Shown: one piece after another, positions 25,514-34,257 of the stretch | Layout: the number at the start of each line of letters is the position of its first letter | Position numbering within the stretch: the stretch's first letter is position 1 | Origin: JBEEJL01 sp043744215 | GTDB lineage: Bacteria > Pseudomonadota > Gammaproteobacteria > Burkholderiales > JBEEJL01 | Direction of reading: 5' to 3' | DNA: 64,000 nt | NCBI GenBank assembly: GCA_043744215.1 | Contig: JAYTVC010000033.1 | Coordinates: forward strand, 11,770-75,769 | Program-made: the position numbers and the translations under genes | The notes under the pieces: model-generated | Told to the model about the DNA's origin: nothing | Database searches by the model: none | The model's input: only the letters and a program-made list of their open reading frames with translations

Positions 25514-27535
25514 CTATCGCCTCGTCCACATGCCTAACTTGAAATCCGGCGTATCGTAAAATGGTTTCCAGTAATATTGCGGCGAGATTGCCGCGTTCAG
25601 CTTCGCCCAGGTCGCCGGGTCTTTGTTGTCGTGGGTGTTCCAGATGACGTATTGCACGTTGCTTGCGTAGAGCCAACTGATGCATTCGGGTTTGTTGCCG
25701 GTAAAAAATTCGTTAATGTCATTTTGCAGCAGGCGCGATTGGGGCGAGTCGCCTTTCCAGTTTCGCAAATGTTCAGGCCAGCCCATGAGCACCGGTTGGC
25801 CGGCAAACAGCGATAGCGCGGTGCTGGACGAATACGCCCCGCCCTGCATGCTTTCAAGCGAGATGCCCTGCGGCTGTGCGCGCAGCCAGGTGATCATGTC
25901 GCGCACGGCGAAATTGTTCTGATGCGACAGCCAGTGATGACCGCTGAGTTTGCCGACGCTGGTTTTAGGCGCAAAAATCGCGTGACGCGCCAGATCATAC
26001 CCATGCGTCGAGACGAGCAACAGTGTTGTCACCGTGCCCCAGCGGATAATTTTTGAATCGGCTGAAAGATTGACCGCACCAAGGCCGACGATGCCGATGG
26101 CGTAAATCCATGACCACCATTTGAGTGTGGTGTTGAAGCGCGAGTAAATGCCGCCGTTGGCGTCGTTGACGAAACCCAATTCGGTCATGCCGAAAATGAT
26201 GATGATGACCGAGCACATGATCAGCGCGAACGCGCGCACGCGCGTCTGAAACAAAGCCAGCGTCGTCAATACCAGCAACGGCCACATGACCACCAGCACT
26301 TTGATCACGGATGCGCGAAGGCTCGCGTCCATCCATACCCAGGTGACACCTTTGCTGCGCTGGGAAAAGCCCGCAAGAAAAGGCAACAGCAGCAGGAACC
26401 CCAGCGCGAGGCCGCTGCCGAGTGCTTTCCAGTCCGGTTTTTGTTTTCGCCATAGCGCGACGGCAATCCAGATGCCGACCAATAAAGCCTGAGTCGGGAA
26501 TGTCCAGGTGTTTGCCGCCAGCGTGAGCGGGATGGTCAGTGCCATGAGCCCTTGCAACCGTTGCGCTTGTTTGGCGCTTTCATCCGTATTCGCATGCTTC
26601 GTTTTGCGTTCAAGCAACGCAATGCAGGCGATGCCAAGCAACAACAGCAACATGCCCGCACGGTCGGCGTGATAGTCGCCGATGTAAATCCAGTGGGCGA
26701 GGGTGACCACGGGCAGGTCAGGTGTGCGCACGCCGTTGGCGGCGACCAGTGGCGGGATGACGGATTTACCGAACTCGGTGTTGATGCGCTCTTCGTACAA
26801 ACCGATGAAGCGGGCATTGGCCCATAACGCTGAAGTGGCGTCAGCATGAATGGCACTGGCGGATGAGTTGTCGCCCTTCACCAGAAAATGATACAGCGGC
26901 GAAATGCCCGTGCCGCCCAGCACAAATGCACACATTACCAACGCCGTTGCGTAACGCCGCCCGGCGCAAAAATGATCGACGATGAACCACGCCGTGCTGA
27001 TGAGCAAGGCATGCAAAATGATCATCGCGAATTGGTATGTCGTGCCCGCATCCAAACCGAACAAGCGCCCGAGCAGGCCTGCCGCGTAGTGAATAATCGC
27101 GTAATAATAATCAAATCGGTGGGGTGGCAGCCAGTTGTCCGGCGGCGGCAAGGTTACGCCGGGCAAATAGTTGCTGATAAAAAACAGATCGGTAATATTT
27201 TCCGACGTGGGCGAGATGTCGGGGAACACCAGCCGCCACGCGAGCGCATAGGCAAAGGCCAGGCTAAACGCGATGATGCCGCGTTGAAAGCTGAGGATGA
27301 GCGCGCGGTTTGCATAGAGGGACCAGGTTGCGGCGACAGTCAGCAATGGCCACAGCCAGAAAATTTTTCCCAGTCCGAAAAAATGTTCGATGAAAAAAAG
27401 CAGCAACACCAAACCGATGATGCCGGCATTCAAGGCGAGGACAAAGTGTGGCAGCTTGCGCGAAACCGCGAGGCCGAGACCAATCAGGTTGGTGAGAATC
27501 AGCCCCGTTATCAGCAAGTATAAAATCAGGTTCAT
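25514..27535 (-). CDS. DUF2298-like polytopic membrane protein
   Basis: 673 residues with about 13-15 predicted membrane helices over residues 1-500 and a soluble C-terminal domain of about 150 residues. Phrases such as 'PPHRFDYYYAIIHYAAGLLGRLFGL' and 'RFNTTLKWWSWIYAIG' match the YYY-containing DUF2298 family, which is seen mainly in Chloroflexi and archaea and whose plan resembles GT-C glycosyltransferases. An acidic residue in the first large loop ('VFPDISPTSENITDLFFISN') would be the GT-C-like catalytic acid. It precedes nothing but lies 30 bases after the phosphomannomutase stop in the same direction, so a sugar-related job is plausible. The substrate is unknown. Confidence 0.7.
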   Translation of the reverse strand: MNLILYLLITGLILTNLIGLGLAVSRKLPHFVLALNAGIIGLVLLLFFIEHFFGLGKIFWLWPLLTVAATWSLYANRALILSFQRGIIAFSLAFAYALAWRLVFPDISPTSENITDLFFISNYLPGVTLPPPDNWLPPHRFDYYYAIIHYAAGLLGRLFGLDAGTTYQFAMIILHALLISTAWFIVDHFCAGRRYATALVMCAFVLGGTGISPLYHFLVKGDNSSASAIHADATSALWANARFIGLYEERINTEFGKSVIPPLVAANGVRTPDLPVVTLAHWIYIGDYHADRAGMLLLLLGIACIALLERKTKHANTDESAKQAQRLQGLMALTIPLTLAANTWTFPTQALLVGIWIAVALWRKQKPDWKALGSGLALGFLLLLPFLAGFSQRSKGVTWVWMDASLRASVIKVLVVMWPLLVLTTLALFQTRVRAFALIMCSVIIIIFGMTELGFVNDANGGIYSRFNTTLKWWSWIYAIGIVGLGAVNLSADSKIIRWGTVTTLLLVSTHGYDLARHAIFAPKTSVGKLSGHHWLSHQNNFAVRDMITWLRAQPQGISLESMQGGAYSSSTALSLFAGQPVLMGWPEHLRNWKGDSPQSRLLQNDINEFFTGNKPECISWLYASNVQYVIWNTHDNKDPATWAKLNAAISPQYYWKPFYDTPDFKLGMWTRR

Positions 27536-27565
27536 GATTATTGTTTTGCCTGAAAATAACGCAAG

Positions 27566-28942
27566 TTAGAACGGCAATACCGCATCCGGTTTGGCCGTGA
27601 GTATCACGCGGCGAAAATCATTTTGAATGCGCTTGATCGCAGCATCGTTGTCGGCTTCGAATCGCAACACGATAACCGGCGTAGTGTTGGACGAACGCGC
27701 AAGGCCGAAGCCGTCGGCGTATTCCACGCGCAGGCCGTCGATGGTGATAATTTCTTTTTCGTTGGTGAATTTTGCTTCTTTTTGTAACTTATTGATTATA
27801 ATGAAATTTTCACCTTCTTCCAGTTTGATTTGCAGCTCCGGTGTCGACACCGCGTCGGGCAAATCATGCAAGGTTGCATCGATGTCGTTTACGCCACTTA
27901 AAATTTCCAGCAAGCGCGCGCCTGCGTAGAGCCCGTCGTCAAAACCGTACCAGCGTTCTTTGAAAAAAACATGGCCGCTCATTTCGCCAGCGAGCGCAGC
28001 ACCCGTTTGTTTCATTTTTGATTTGACCAATGAGTGGCCGGTCTTCCACATGGTGGCTTTGCCGCCATGTTTTTCGATCCACGGTTTCAAGTTGCGCGTG
28101 CATTTCACGTCGTAGATAATTTCCGCGCCCGCGTTACGCGACAACACGTCGGCAGCGAACAACATCAGTTGCCGGTCGGGATAAATCACGCTGCCGTTTT
28201 TGGTGACTACGCCTAAACGATCGCCATCGCCGTCGAAGGCGAGGCCGATTTCCGCATCGGAATTTTTTAGTGCATGGATCAAGTCTTCGAGATTCTCCAG
28301 TTGTGACGGATCAGGATGATGGTTGGGGAAGGTGCCGTCCACCTCGCAAAATAATTCCGTTACGTCACAGCCGAGTTTGCGGTACAGTGCGGGTGCAAAT
28401 GCACCAGGCGAGCCGTTGCCGCAATCGACGATGATTTTCATTTTGCGTTTCAGTTTCACATCATTCGCAATGCGGTTGATGTAATCGTCGACGATATTTT
28501 TTTGTGCATAACCGCCTGCGCCGTGGACGAGATCGCCGGTCTCAATGCGGGTGCGCAGCGACTGGATGGTGTCGTTCGCTAACGTCTCTCCGGCGATCAC
28601 CATTTTTAAACCGTTGTAATCAGGCGGGTTGTGCGAGCCGGTGACCATCACGCAGGAGTTCGCGTTTAAGTGATACGCGCCGAAATATACAATCGGCGTG
28701 GCCACCATGCCAATGTCGATGACGTGAATGCCGCTTTTCTGGATGCCGCGTGCGAGGGCCGCGGATAGATCGGGGCCGGACAAGCGTCCATCGCGGCCAA
28801 TCACCATTGCGGTTTGTTTGCGTGCAACGGCTTCGGAGCCGAGCGCGTGGCCGATGGCTTCGACGATTTCCGGTGTCAGTGTTTTGCCGACAATGCCGCG
28901 GATGTCATAGGCTTTAAAAATTTCTTTGGGCAGACTGGTCAT
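27566..28942 (-). CDS. Phosphomannomutase/phosphoglucomutase (AlgC type)
   Basis: 458 residues from ATG 28942, although the frame is open to 29056. It shows the four domains of alpha-D-phosphohexomutases. 'TGSHNPPDYNG' carries the phosphoserine (Ser103), 'FDGDGDRLG' the Mg ligands (Asp237, Asp239, Asp241), 'GEMSGHVFF' (319-327) sugar specificity, and 'RSSNTTPVIVLRFEA' the phosphate loop. It interconverts 6-phospho and 1-phospho forms of mannose or glucose for envelope polysaccharide. A dispersed AT element is read within the frame as residues 379-388 (ENFIIINKLQ), just before the C-terminal domain. Confidence 0.92.
   Translation of the reverse strand: MTSLPKEIFKAYDIRGIVGKTLTPEIVEAIGHALGSEAVARKQTAMVIGRDGRLSGPDLSAALARGIQKSGIHVIDIGMVATPIVYFGAYHLNANSCVMVTGSHNPPDYNGLKMVIAGETLANDTIQSLRTRIETGDLVHGAGGYAQKNIVDDYINRIANDVKLKRKMKIIVDCGNGSPGAFAPALYRKLGCDVTELFCEVDGTFPNHHPDPSQLENLEDLIHALKNSDAEIGLAFDGDGDRLGVVTKNGSVIYPDRQLMLFAADVLSRNAGAEIIYDVKCTRNLKPWIEKHGGKATMWKTGHSLVKSKMKQTGAALAGEMSGHVFFKERWYGFDDGLYAGARLLEILSGVNDIDATLHDLPDAVSTPELQIKLEEGENFIIINKLQKEAKFTNEKEIITIDGLRVEYADGFGLARSSNTTPVIVLRFEADNDAAIKRIQNDFRRVILTAKPDAVLPF
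27784..27810 (+). repeat. Dispersed AT-rich element, copy 7 (inside the phosphohexomutase frame)
   Basis: GTAACTTATTGATTATAATG followed by AAATTTT. It is translated on the minus strand as NFIIINKLQ, in the same reading frame as copy 5 in the helicase. Confidence 0.8.
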
Positions 28943-29010
28943 GGCGTGCAGGCTCGGAGTTGAATGGCCGATGATTATACCGGCAGGCGCGACTGCGTTG
29001 CCACCCATGT

Positions 29011-29973
29011 TCAGATCTGGTTTTGAAAAAAAGTCATGAGCCGCTGCGGCAGCCAACGCGAATGGCCGGGGAAATTCCCGCCGACAAAACCCACATGGCC
29101 GCCATCGTCGGGAAATTCGCCTACCACCATCGGCGACAATTCATCCGCCGCCGGCAGGGCCGCAGCAGGCAAAAACGGATCGTTGCGCGCGTTGATCAGC
29201 AAAGTGGGAACGGTAATGTGTCGCAGCCACGGCTTGCTGCTGGCGCGGGTCCAGTAATCATCGGTGTCCTTGAAGCCATGCAGCGGCGCGGTGACCACAT
29301 CGTCAAACTCGCGCAGGGTGCGCGAGCGGCGCATGGCCGCGATATCAAACATGTCCGGATGCATGCGCAATTTCAGTTCGGATTTGCGTTTTAGCGTGGA
29401 CAGAAAATTTTTGGTATAGATGAGGTTGAAGCCGCTGCCTAACGCATCGCCTGCCGCCATTAAATCTACCGGTGCGGAAACGGATACCGCGGCGCGGATA
29501 ATTTTATTCGCTTCATGCTGTTGCTCGCCTAGCCATTTCAACAGCGCATTTCCACCCAGCGATACGCCGGCTGAATAGATGGGTGCTTCAGAAAATTGTT
29601 GTTTCAGTCGCCGCAGAATCCAGTCGATTTCCGCCGAATCGCCCGAATGGTAGGCGCGCGGCAGGCGGTTCAGCTCGCCGCTGCAACCGCGAAAATGGAC
29701 CACCACGCCGTTCCATTTTTTTTCTTGCGCGGCCGCCATGAGATGAAGGGCGTAGGGGCTGGCCGAACTGCCTTCAAGCCCGTGAAACAAAACCACCAGC
29801 GGTGATTTTTTATCTCCTTCAACCCAATCCACGTCAATAAAATCGCCATCCGGCGTATCCCAACGTTCGCGCTTATAGGTCACGGCCGGTTTGGCCGGAA
29901 TGAAGTACGCGTAAAGGGTTTGGATTTGCCCGCCCCTGAGCCAGCGCGGTGGGGTGAAAGTACCGTTGATCAT
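29011..29973 (-). CDS. YheT-like alpha/beta hydrolase
   Basis: 320 residues from ATG 29973. This is a COG0429-type hydrolase. It has the oxyanion-side 'VLFHGLEGSSASPYA', 'VVVHFRGCSGELNR' typical of the YheT group, the nucleophile elbow 'SAGVSLGGNALLKWL' (Ser in GVSLGG), a late Asp in 'INARNDPFLP', and His in 'DDGGHVGFVGG'. The family includes esterases and short-chain acyl hydrolases with poorly known substrates. Its first codons follow the cupin gene and a hairpin. The 3' end overlaps the upstream extension of the phosphohexomutase frame, which is why I shortened that gene. Confidence 0.9.
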   Translation of the reverse strand: MINGTFTPPRWLRGGQIQTLYAYFIPAKPAVTYKRERWDTPDGDFIDVDWVEGDKKSPLVVLFHGLEGSSASPYALHLMAAAQEKKWNGVVVHFRGCSGELNRLPRAYHSGDSAEIDWILRRLKQQFSEAPIYSAGVSLGGNALLKWLGEQQHEANKIIRAAVSVSAPVDLMAAGDALGSGFNLIYTKNFLSTLKRKSELKLRMHPDMFDIAAMRRSRTLREFDDVVTAPLHGFKDTDDYWTRASSKPWLRHITVPTLLINARNDPFLPAAALPAADELSPMVVGEFPDDGGHVGFVGGNFPGHSRWLPQRLMTFFQNQI

Positions 29974-29989
29974 GTTTGATGTTTTCCAA

Positions 29990-30022
29990 AATAAAAAGGC
30001 AGCGCGCGCTGCCTTTTTTTCC
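29990..30022 (-). terminator. Hairpin terminator downstream of the ChrR-like cupin gene
   Basis: The stem AAGGCAGCGC / GCGCTGCCTT has A-runs on one side and T-runs on the other. It lies 30 bases after the cupin stop and before the hydrolase start, and it is symmetric enough to work both ways. Confidence 0.8.
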
Positions 30023-30049
30023 AAACCTCGCGACAAATCGCCAGTGAAT

Positions 30050-30463
30050 CTATCGTTTGCTTCGGATGTACAGCAATACGCCCGCCGTTGTAGTTAATAA
30101 TTTTCCCGGCGCGCTGCGCGGAGTATGATGAAAATCGTCCGTCTTCAGCGGCGTGCCGTCGATACATGCTTCGCCTTCCAGCACCAGGTATTCTTCGAAC
30201 TGTGCCATTAGCCGCCCCGGCAGTGTCGCACCCGCTTCCATGCGCAGAAGGTGGGTAAACGCCTTGCCACTATCGTACAGCAATTTGATTCGGACACCGG
30301 CTATAGGAGATTGCCACGCGAGGTCAGACGCGCATGGCGCGGTATTGCGAGGAACCAATCGCTGCATAATACTTTCATGCAGCGCGGCCATTTTTTTCGG
30401 CGGCATATGCTCTGGCCGCGCTATGGCCAGAAGCAAGGTTTCTTCTATTTCTTTGGTAATCAC
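30050..30463 (-). CDS. ChrR-like cupin, putative anti-sigma or sensor domain
   Basis: 137 residues from a GTG at 30463 that follows GGGGAA by four bases; the frame extends five codons to a TTG at 30478. A helical N-terminal third (about 1-50, 'EIEETLLLAIARPEHMPPKKMAALHESIMQRL') is followed by a cupin_7-like barrel with 'LYDSGKAFTHLLRMEAGATLPGRLMAQFEEYLVLEGE'. The usual metal-binding His of the first motif is replaced by Gly-Arg, so metal binding is doubtful. ChrR proteins bind ECF sigma factors; no sigma gene lies next to it here. Confidence 0.7.
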   Translation of the reverse strand: MITKEIEETLLLAIARPEHMPPKKMAALHESIMQRLVPRNTAPCASDLAWQSPIAGVRIKLLYDSGKAFTHLLRMEAGATLPGRLMAQFEEYLVLEGEACIDGTPLKTDDFHHTPRSAPGKLLTTTAGVLLYIRSKR

Positions 30464-30654
30464 GGTGTTCCCCGACAAGCAATTACGACCTCATCGCCAC
30501 TGCCCCCGCAGCAACTTTTTAATGGATCGTCTACATTAACTATAGCCCGTGAATAAGCCTTTTTCCAGCCGCGCGCAGTGCAGGAGTGTGAACGATTGTA
30601 GCGGGGGTATGGCAGGGAAATCCGGCGACCTGACTTCAGCCTGTGGGCAGGTAT

Positions 30655-31473
30655 TTATTTCGGCGGCAAATCCAGAGGATACACGCCGTTGACGGCAGGG
30701 CGCCCCATGAGATTGAGGAGCGGTTCAATGTTGGCGGCTTGAGCGGGGTCGGCTTGGGCGCTGCCAGAAAATTTGAGTCCGTCTTTCAGCGCTGCACTGC
30801 CTTTGCCAGTGATTTTCAGCGGGCCGGAGAGGGTGCTGACGATAAATTCGGCAGCCGTGCCGCTGGCGCTGATGTCGGCACGATAATGGCCGAGGGGATT
30901 GACCGGCGACATGGCCAGCGCAGCGTTGCGCCATTCGAGTTGCGCTTTGCCGTTGAATTGGTTTTGTTTGATGTCGAATTGTTCAGCGGCAAGAGTCAGC
31001 GTGCCAGTCGGCTTGAGTAATTCCAGCTCGGGAAAGTTTGGTTGCAGCGCCTGGAGCAATAAGGGTGATGCAATATCAACTTTTGCGTTTCGTAATGCGA
31101 CGCTACTGAAGCCTAAGCCGACCATGGCGTTGGCTGTCGCTTGCGGATCGTCGAGAGAAATTTTCCAGGCGATTTCGCCGTTGAATAATCGCGACGGCTG
31201 CCACGACCATTGCAGATTTTTCAGCGCGAGTTTGGCGACGGCATGTGCCGGCGCGGGCGGATTACTTGGCAGCGCGATCTGTAACGTGCTGGCTTTGCCG
31301 TTCCAGAACGAGCCTTCGGGGTTGTGTATAACTATTTGATTATATTGAGTTTTTTGTAAACCCCATGCAATCAGCCAAGCGGGTGCGGAGGACAAAAACC
31401 ATAGCAGAAAAAAAATTGCGCCGATCAAAAAATGGCGCAAGCGAAATATTCGCTGTGATGTGATGGCAACCAC
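30655..31473 (-). CDS. gspN: Type II secretion system protein N
   Basis: Last gene of the Gsp operon, 272 residues from a GTG at 31473. One N-terminal membrane helix (about 15-35) is followed by a periplasmic domain with the GspN phrases 'NPEGSFWNGKAS', 'LQWSWQPSRLFNGEIAWKI' and 'LRNAKVDIASPLLLQAL'. GspN is an accessory inner-membrane subunit, not present in every type II system. A copy of the dispersed AT element is read at residues 40-49 (KTQYNQIVIH). The region after the stop shows no terminator that I can identify. Confidence 0.85.
   Translation of the reverse strand: MVAITSQRIFRLRHFLIGAIFFLLWFLSSAPAWLIAWGLQKTQYNQIVIHNPEGSFWNGKASTLQIALPSNPPAPAHAVAKLALKNLQWSWQPSRLFNGEIAWKISLDDPQATANAMVGLGFSSVALRNAKVDIASPLLLQALQPNFPELELLKPTGTLTLAAEQFDIKQNQFNGKAQLEWRNAALAMSPVNPLGHYRADISASGTAAEFIVSTLSGPLKITGKGSAALKDGLKFSGSAQADPAQAANIEPLLNLMGRPAVNGVYPLDLPPK
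31328..31354 (+). repeat. Dispersed AT-rich element, copy 8 (inside gspN)
   Basis: It contains CTATTTGATTATATTGAG, then diverges to a T-run. It is translated on the minus strand as KTQYNQIVI, a different frame from copies 5 and 7. Confidence 0.75.
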
Positions 31474-31510
31474 GTTCAGCGTTTAACAGGCTGGGAACAA
31501 AAAATTTTGC

Positions 31511-31999
31511 TCACTTGCCCGGCCCGGAAAAAGTCGCGGCGAGTTTCACTAAGCCCGAGCCTTCTTGCAGCATATTGATTTGTGCCGAATCGACGCGGAT
31601 GCCTTGCATTTGCAATTCTTTGCTCCAGCCGAGCCAATCATCAAAGCCGATGCTGGCAGAAACGACGCGCACGTGCGTGCCATCGACAGCACTGATGGAG
31701 GAAATTTTTTCGCGCAGGTTGCGCGTCTTGGCGCTGGTTTCCATCAGGTTGAGTACATTGAGATTGCTGCCGGCAGCTTTGGCGGCAAGCTTCTCCGCTT
31801 CATCGGCGTTGCCCTGAAATTGCGCGGCTGACGAACGCAACGCCGGCAATGACTTGCGCAGTTGTGCGCGCTCGTCGGCGATGGGCTGCCACACAAAGGC
31901 ATACAGCATGCCGAGCAACACCAGGCCACCTACCGCCAGCATAATGACACGGTCGCGCGGGCTGCGTGATTGCCAATATTCGAGCAGGGCTTGTTTCAT
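31511..31999 (-). CDS. gspM: Type II secretion system protein M
   Basis: 162 residues with the GspM plan: a short cytoplasmic tail 'EYWQSRSPRDRVIML', one membrane helix (about 18-37), then 'QPIADERAQLRKSLPALR' and a ferredoxin-like periplasmic domain (about 80-160). GspM pairs with GspL in the inner-membrane platform and links the ATPase to the pseudopilus. The start overlaps the gspL stop by four bases (ATGA type), implying coupled translation. Confidence 0.92.
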   Translation of the reverse strand: MKQALLEYWQSRSPRDRVIMLAVGGLVLLGMLYAFVWQPIADERAQLRKSLPALRSSAAQFQGNADEAEKLAAKAAGSNLNVLNLMETSAKTRNLREKISSISAVDGTHVRVVSASIGFDDWLGWSKELQMQGIRVDSAQINMLQEGSGLVKLAATFSGPGK

Positions 32000-33231
32000 G
32001 AGCGGCCTCCACCGACGCTGATGCGCGCGTCGATGCCGTCAGGCTTTGGCAATGTCGATTCCACCTTGGCGCTATGGCCGGCGGCTTGCAGCTTGCCGCG
32101 CAATGTCTCTGCCGCTTCGGCATTGGTCAGCGATACATCTATTTGCAAACGGCCTTTTTCATATTGCATGGCGGTGGTGCGGGCATTGGGCGTGGCCGCC
32201 AATGCAGCGGAGAAGCTGCCCAGCAACGGCAGGAAATCGCTGGCGTCGGCCACACCGCCGGCGCGGCGCAGGTCCGCCAGGTTACGGTTCATTTGCAGCG
32301 GCGCGTCGACGATGACTTTTGCATCAGGAAAAACTTTTTTGAAGCGCTCGGTCATTTGCGATTGCAAAGACGACTTCTGGTTTTTGAGCAAGACCCAATC
32401 TACCGTCGTGGCACCAAGGTGCAATAGCGGAATCAGCGCAGCAAGAATCCACAACGGTTTGGTGCGCGCCAGCGTATCCGCCATTTTGCGCGATGGGGCC
32501 AAATTGCCCTGCAGAAAATTGACATTGCTGCCTTGCGGATTGGCGTGGGCGTGGGTCCATGCGCCACCGTGTATCACTGGCAAACCCAGCGCCTCGCTCC
32601 AGCGCAACAGGTCGGGCTCGCCCTTGCCGTCGGCGGTGAGCAACACAATTTTTTGTGGCGCCGTATTATGTGCGCGCGCTTCATCCAGCGTTAGCGTGAG
32701 GCCCAGCGGCGGGGTGACGATGTCGCCGCCGTCAAGCGACAAGCCGCCCATGGCACCGGTGCGCACAAAGCCGCGGATGCCGTCCCACACCATGCACCAG
32801 CCGTCGGGCGGCAGGGGCGGCAAGGTGGTTTCCGGCACCAGGCTGGTGGCGTGAATTTTCGCCAGTTGCAGTTTGGCGATGAGTTCATTCACCCAGCCCT
32901 TGTCGATCACCGCCACGGGCGTATCGCCGTTTTGTTCGCGTATACCGGCGACGGCGTGAATGTTCTCGGGGTTGGCCAGCAATTTGTCTTCTACCGCAAA
33001 AGGCAATAGCTGCCGTGTTTTGGCGGCGTTGGCCGGCGGCAGGTTGACGCGCGTGAATAGCACGCGCGAAGCAGGCATGACGACATCGACCTGATCGGCA
33101 GCGGGCATGTCGGCAAAGGCGGCGTTGCCGGCAGAAATGATGCGGCCACGCGGCTCACGCAACACCCAGTCGGCGGTGTCGTTGGCAGTGATATCAGCGC
33201 TTTCGCGCAGGTAAATCTGTAATGCAGCCAT
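31996..33231 (-). CDS. gspL: Type II secretion system protein L
   Basis: 411 residues. The cytoplasmic actin-like domain (about 1-255) includes 'TRVNLPPANAAKTRQLLPFAVEDKLLANPENIHAV', the most conserved GspL block. A membrane helix at about 262-282 ('PLWILAALIPLLHLGATTVDW') and a periplasmic ferredoxin-like domain (about 330-405) follow. GspL anchors the GspE ATPase to the membrane and pairs with GspM. It starts nine bases after gspK ends. Confidence 0.93.
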   Translation of the reverse strand: MAALQIYLRESADITANDTADWVLREPRGRIISAGNAAFADMPAADQVDVVMPASRVLFTRVNLPPANAAKTRQLLPFAVEDKLLANPENIHAVAGIREQNGDTPVAVIDKGWVNELIAKLQLAKIHATSLVPETTLPPLPPDGWCMVWDGIRGFVRTGAMGGLSLDGGDIVTPPLGLTLTLDEARAHNTAPQKIVLLTADGKGEPDLLRWSEALGLPVIHGGAWTHAHANPQGSNVNFLQGNLAPSRKMADTLARTKPLWILAALIPLLHLGATTVDWVLLKNQKSSLQSQMTERFKKVFPDAKVIVDAPLQMNRNLADLRRAGGVADASDFLPLLGSFSAALAATPNARTTAMQYEKGRLQIDVSLTNAEAAETLRGKLQAAGHSAKVESTLPKPDGIDARISVGGGRS

Positions 33232-33240
33232 AGGGGGAAA

Positions 33241-34257
33241 TTATTCCAGACCTTGTTGTTGCCATATTATAACCGGCCAGGCTGTTGATGGGGGCGCGCC
33301 TGGTGCGGTGGCAGAAGGGCGCTCTAGTAACGCACTGTAACCGATATCCACATTGCCCGTCGAAACGCGCCCGCTGGCGACGAAATACTGGCTGCTAAGC
33401 CCGACCGTATAGGGCAGTACCGTGCCGTCGGGCAGCACGCCTTTCAGGTCCTCGGTTTTGAGAAAGGGTGATGATTCGCGCTTTTTGATAATTCTCGCAA
33501 CCAGTGATTCTTCCATACCAGCGGCAACCAGTAAAATATCCGGTGCGGTATTGAGGTTCAGCGCCGTTGTATTGCGCAGGGCAGTAATGTAGGGCCGCAA
33601 TTTTTCAACAATCTCGGGCGTAAAACCTTTTACCCGATACAGTTCGTTGATATCGACCATACGCCGATGGGCCGAGCGGTAGGGCGGGTTGAGCGACAGG
33701 TAATCCAAATCATCCTGCTGTTGGCCGTTTTCGCTTATCCATGCTTTGAGCGAGTCCGTGAGTGCCGGCGGCAGCTTCAATTCTTCCAGCAATTTCTGGA
33801 ATAATTCTTCGTTCGTGCGAGGCTTCGCTGCGCCTGGATTGGGTGGTGCTGGCGGTTTTGCCTGAGCGCCTTGTCCTGTTGGCGCAGGCGTCGGAGCGGG
33901 CGTTGGCGACGGTGGGGGTTCATTGCCGTAAATCAGATTGTTGACATTGAACTTGGCTTGCTCGTCCACCAGCATGCCGACCAGCGATGCGCCTTCAGCA
34001 GCCAATGGCACTGGCTTGCCCAATAGCGGATAAAAATTTTTGGTGTCGGCAAATTCGTTCAATTGTCCTCGCGCCAATTGCGAGGCGGCCAGTGCGACGG
34101 CATTGGCTTTCGAGCGCGCCGACAGGTTTTCCACCTGGCGCGTCCATAACGATTGTTGCCACAGTAAATAGGTGGCCGTGGTCGCGGCCAACGCCACGAT
34201 CAATAGCGCGGTGATGATGGCGACGCCATGCTGCTTTGAGAGTGAGTAATATTTCAA
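33241..34257 (-). CDS. gspK: Type II secretion minor pseudopilin K
   Basis: 338 residues, the largest minor pseudopilin. The cleavage region is 'KQHGVAIITALLIVALA': it lacks the Glu at position +5, as is normal only for GspK, which caps the pseudopilus tip with GspI and GspJ. A Pro-rich insertion 'PPPSPTPAPTPAPTGQ' and following segment (about 113-145) interrupts the first soluble part and is longer than I would expect in the family. A SAM-like helical domain then follows ('VDINELYRVKGFTPEIVEKL', 'LNLNTAPDILLVAAG'). The start overlaps the gspJ stop by four bases. Confidence 0.92.
   Translation of the reverse strand: MKYYSLSKQHGVAIITALLIVALAATTATYLLWQQSLWTRQVENLSARSKANAVALAASQLARGQLNEFADTKNFYPLLGKPVPLAAEGASLVGMLVDEQAKFNVNNLIYGNEPPPSPTPAPTPAPTGQGAQAKPPAPPNPGAAKPRTNEELFQKLLEELKLPPALTDSLKAWISENGQQQDDLDYLSLNPPYRSAHRRMVDINELYRVKGFTPEIVEKLRPYITALRNTTALNLNTAPDILLVAAGMEESLVARIIKKRESSPFLKTEDLKGVLPDGTVLPYTVGLSSQYFVASGRVSTGNVDIGYSALLERPSATAPGAPPSTAWPVIIWQQQGLE

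Noticed and set aside
30155..30540. Plus-strand frames opposite the cupin gene
   Set aside because: They are antisense shadows; the minus-strand cupin has a family match and start site.
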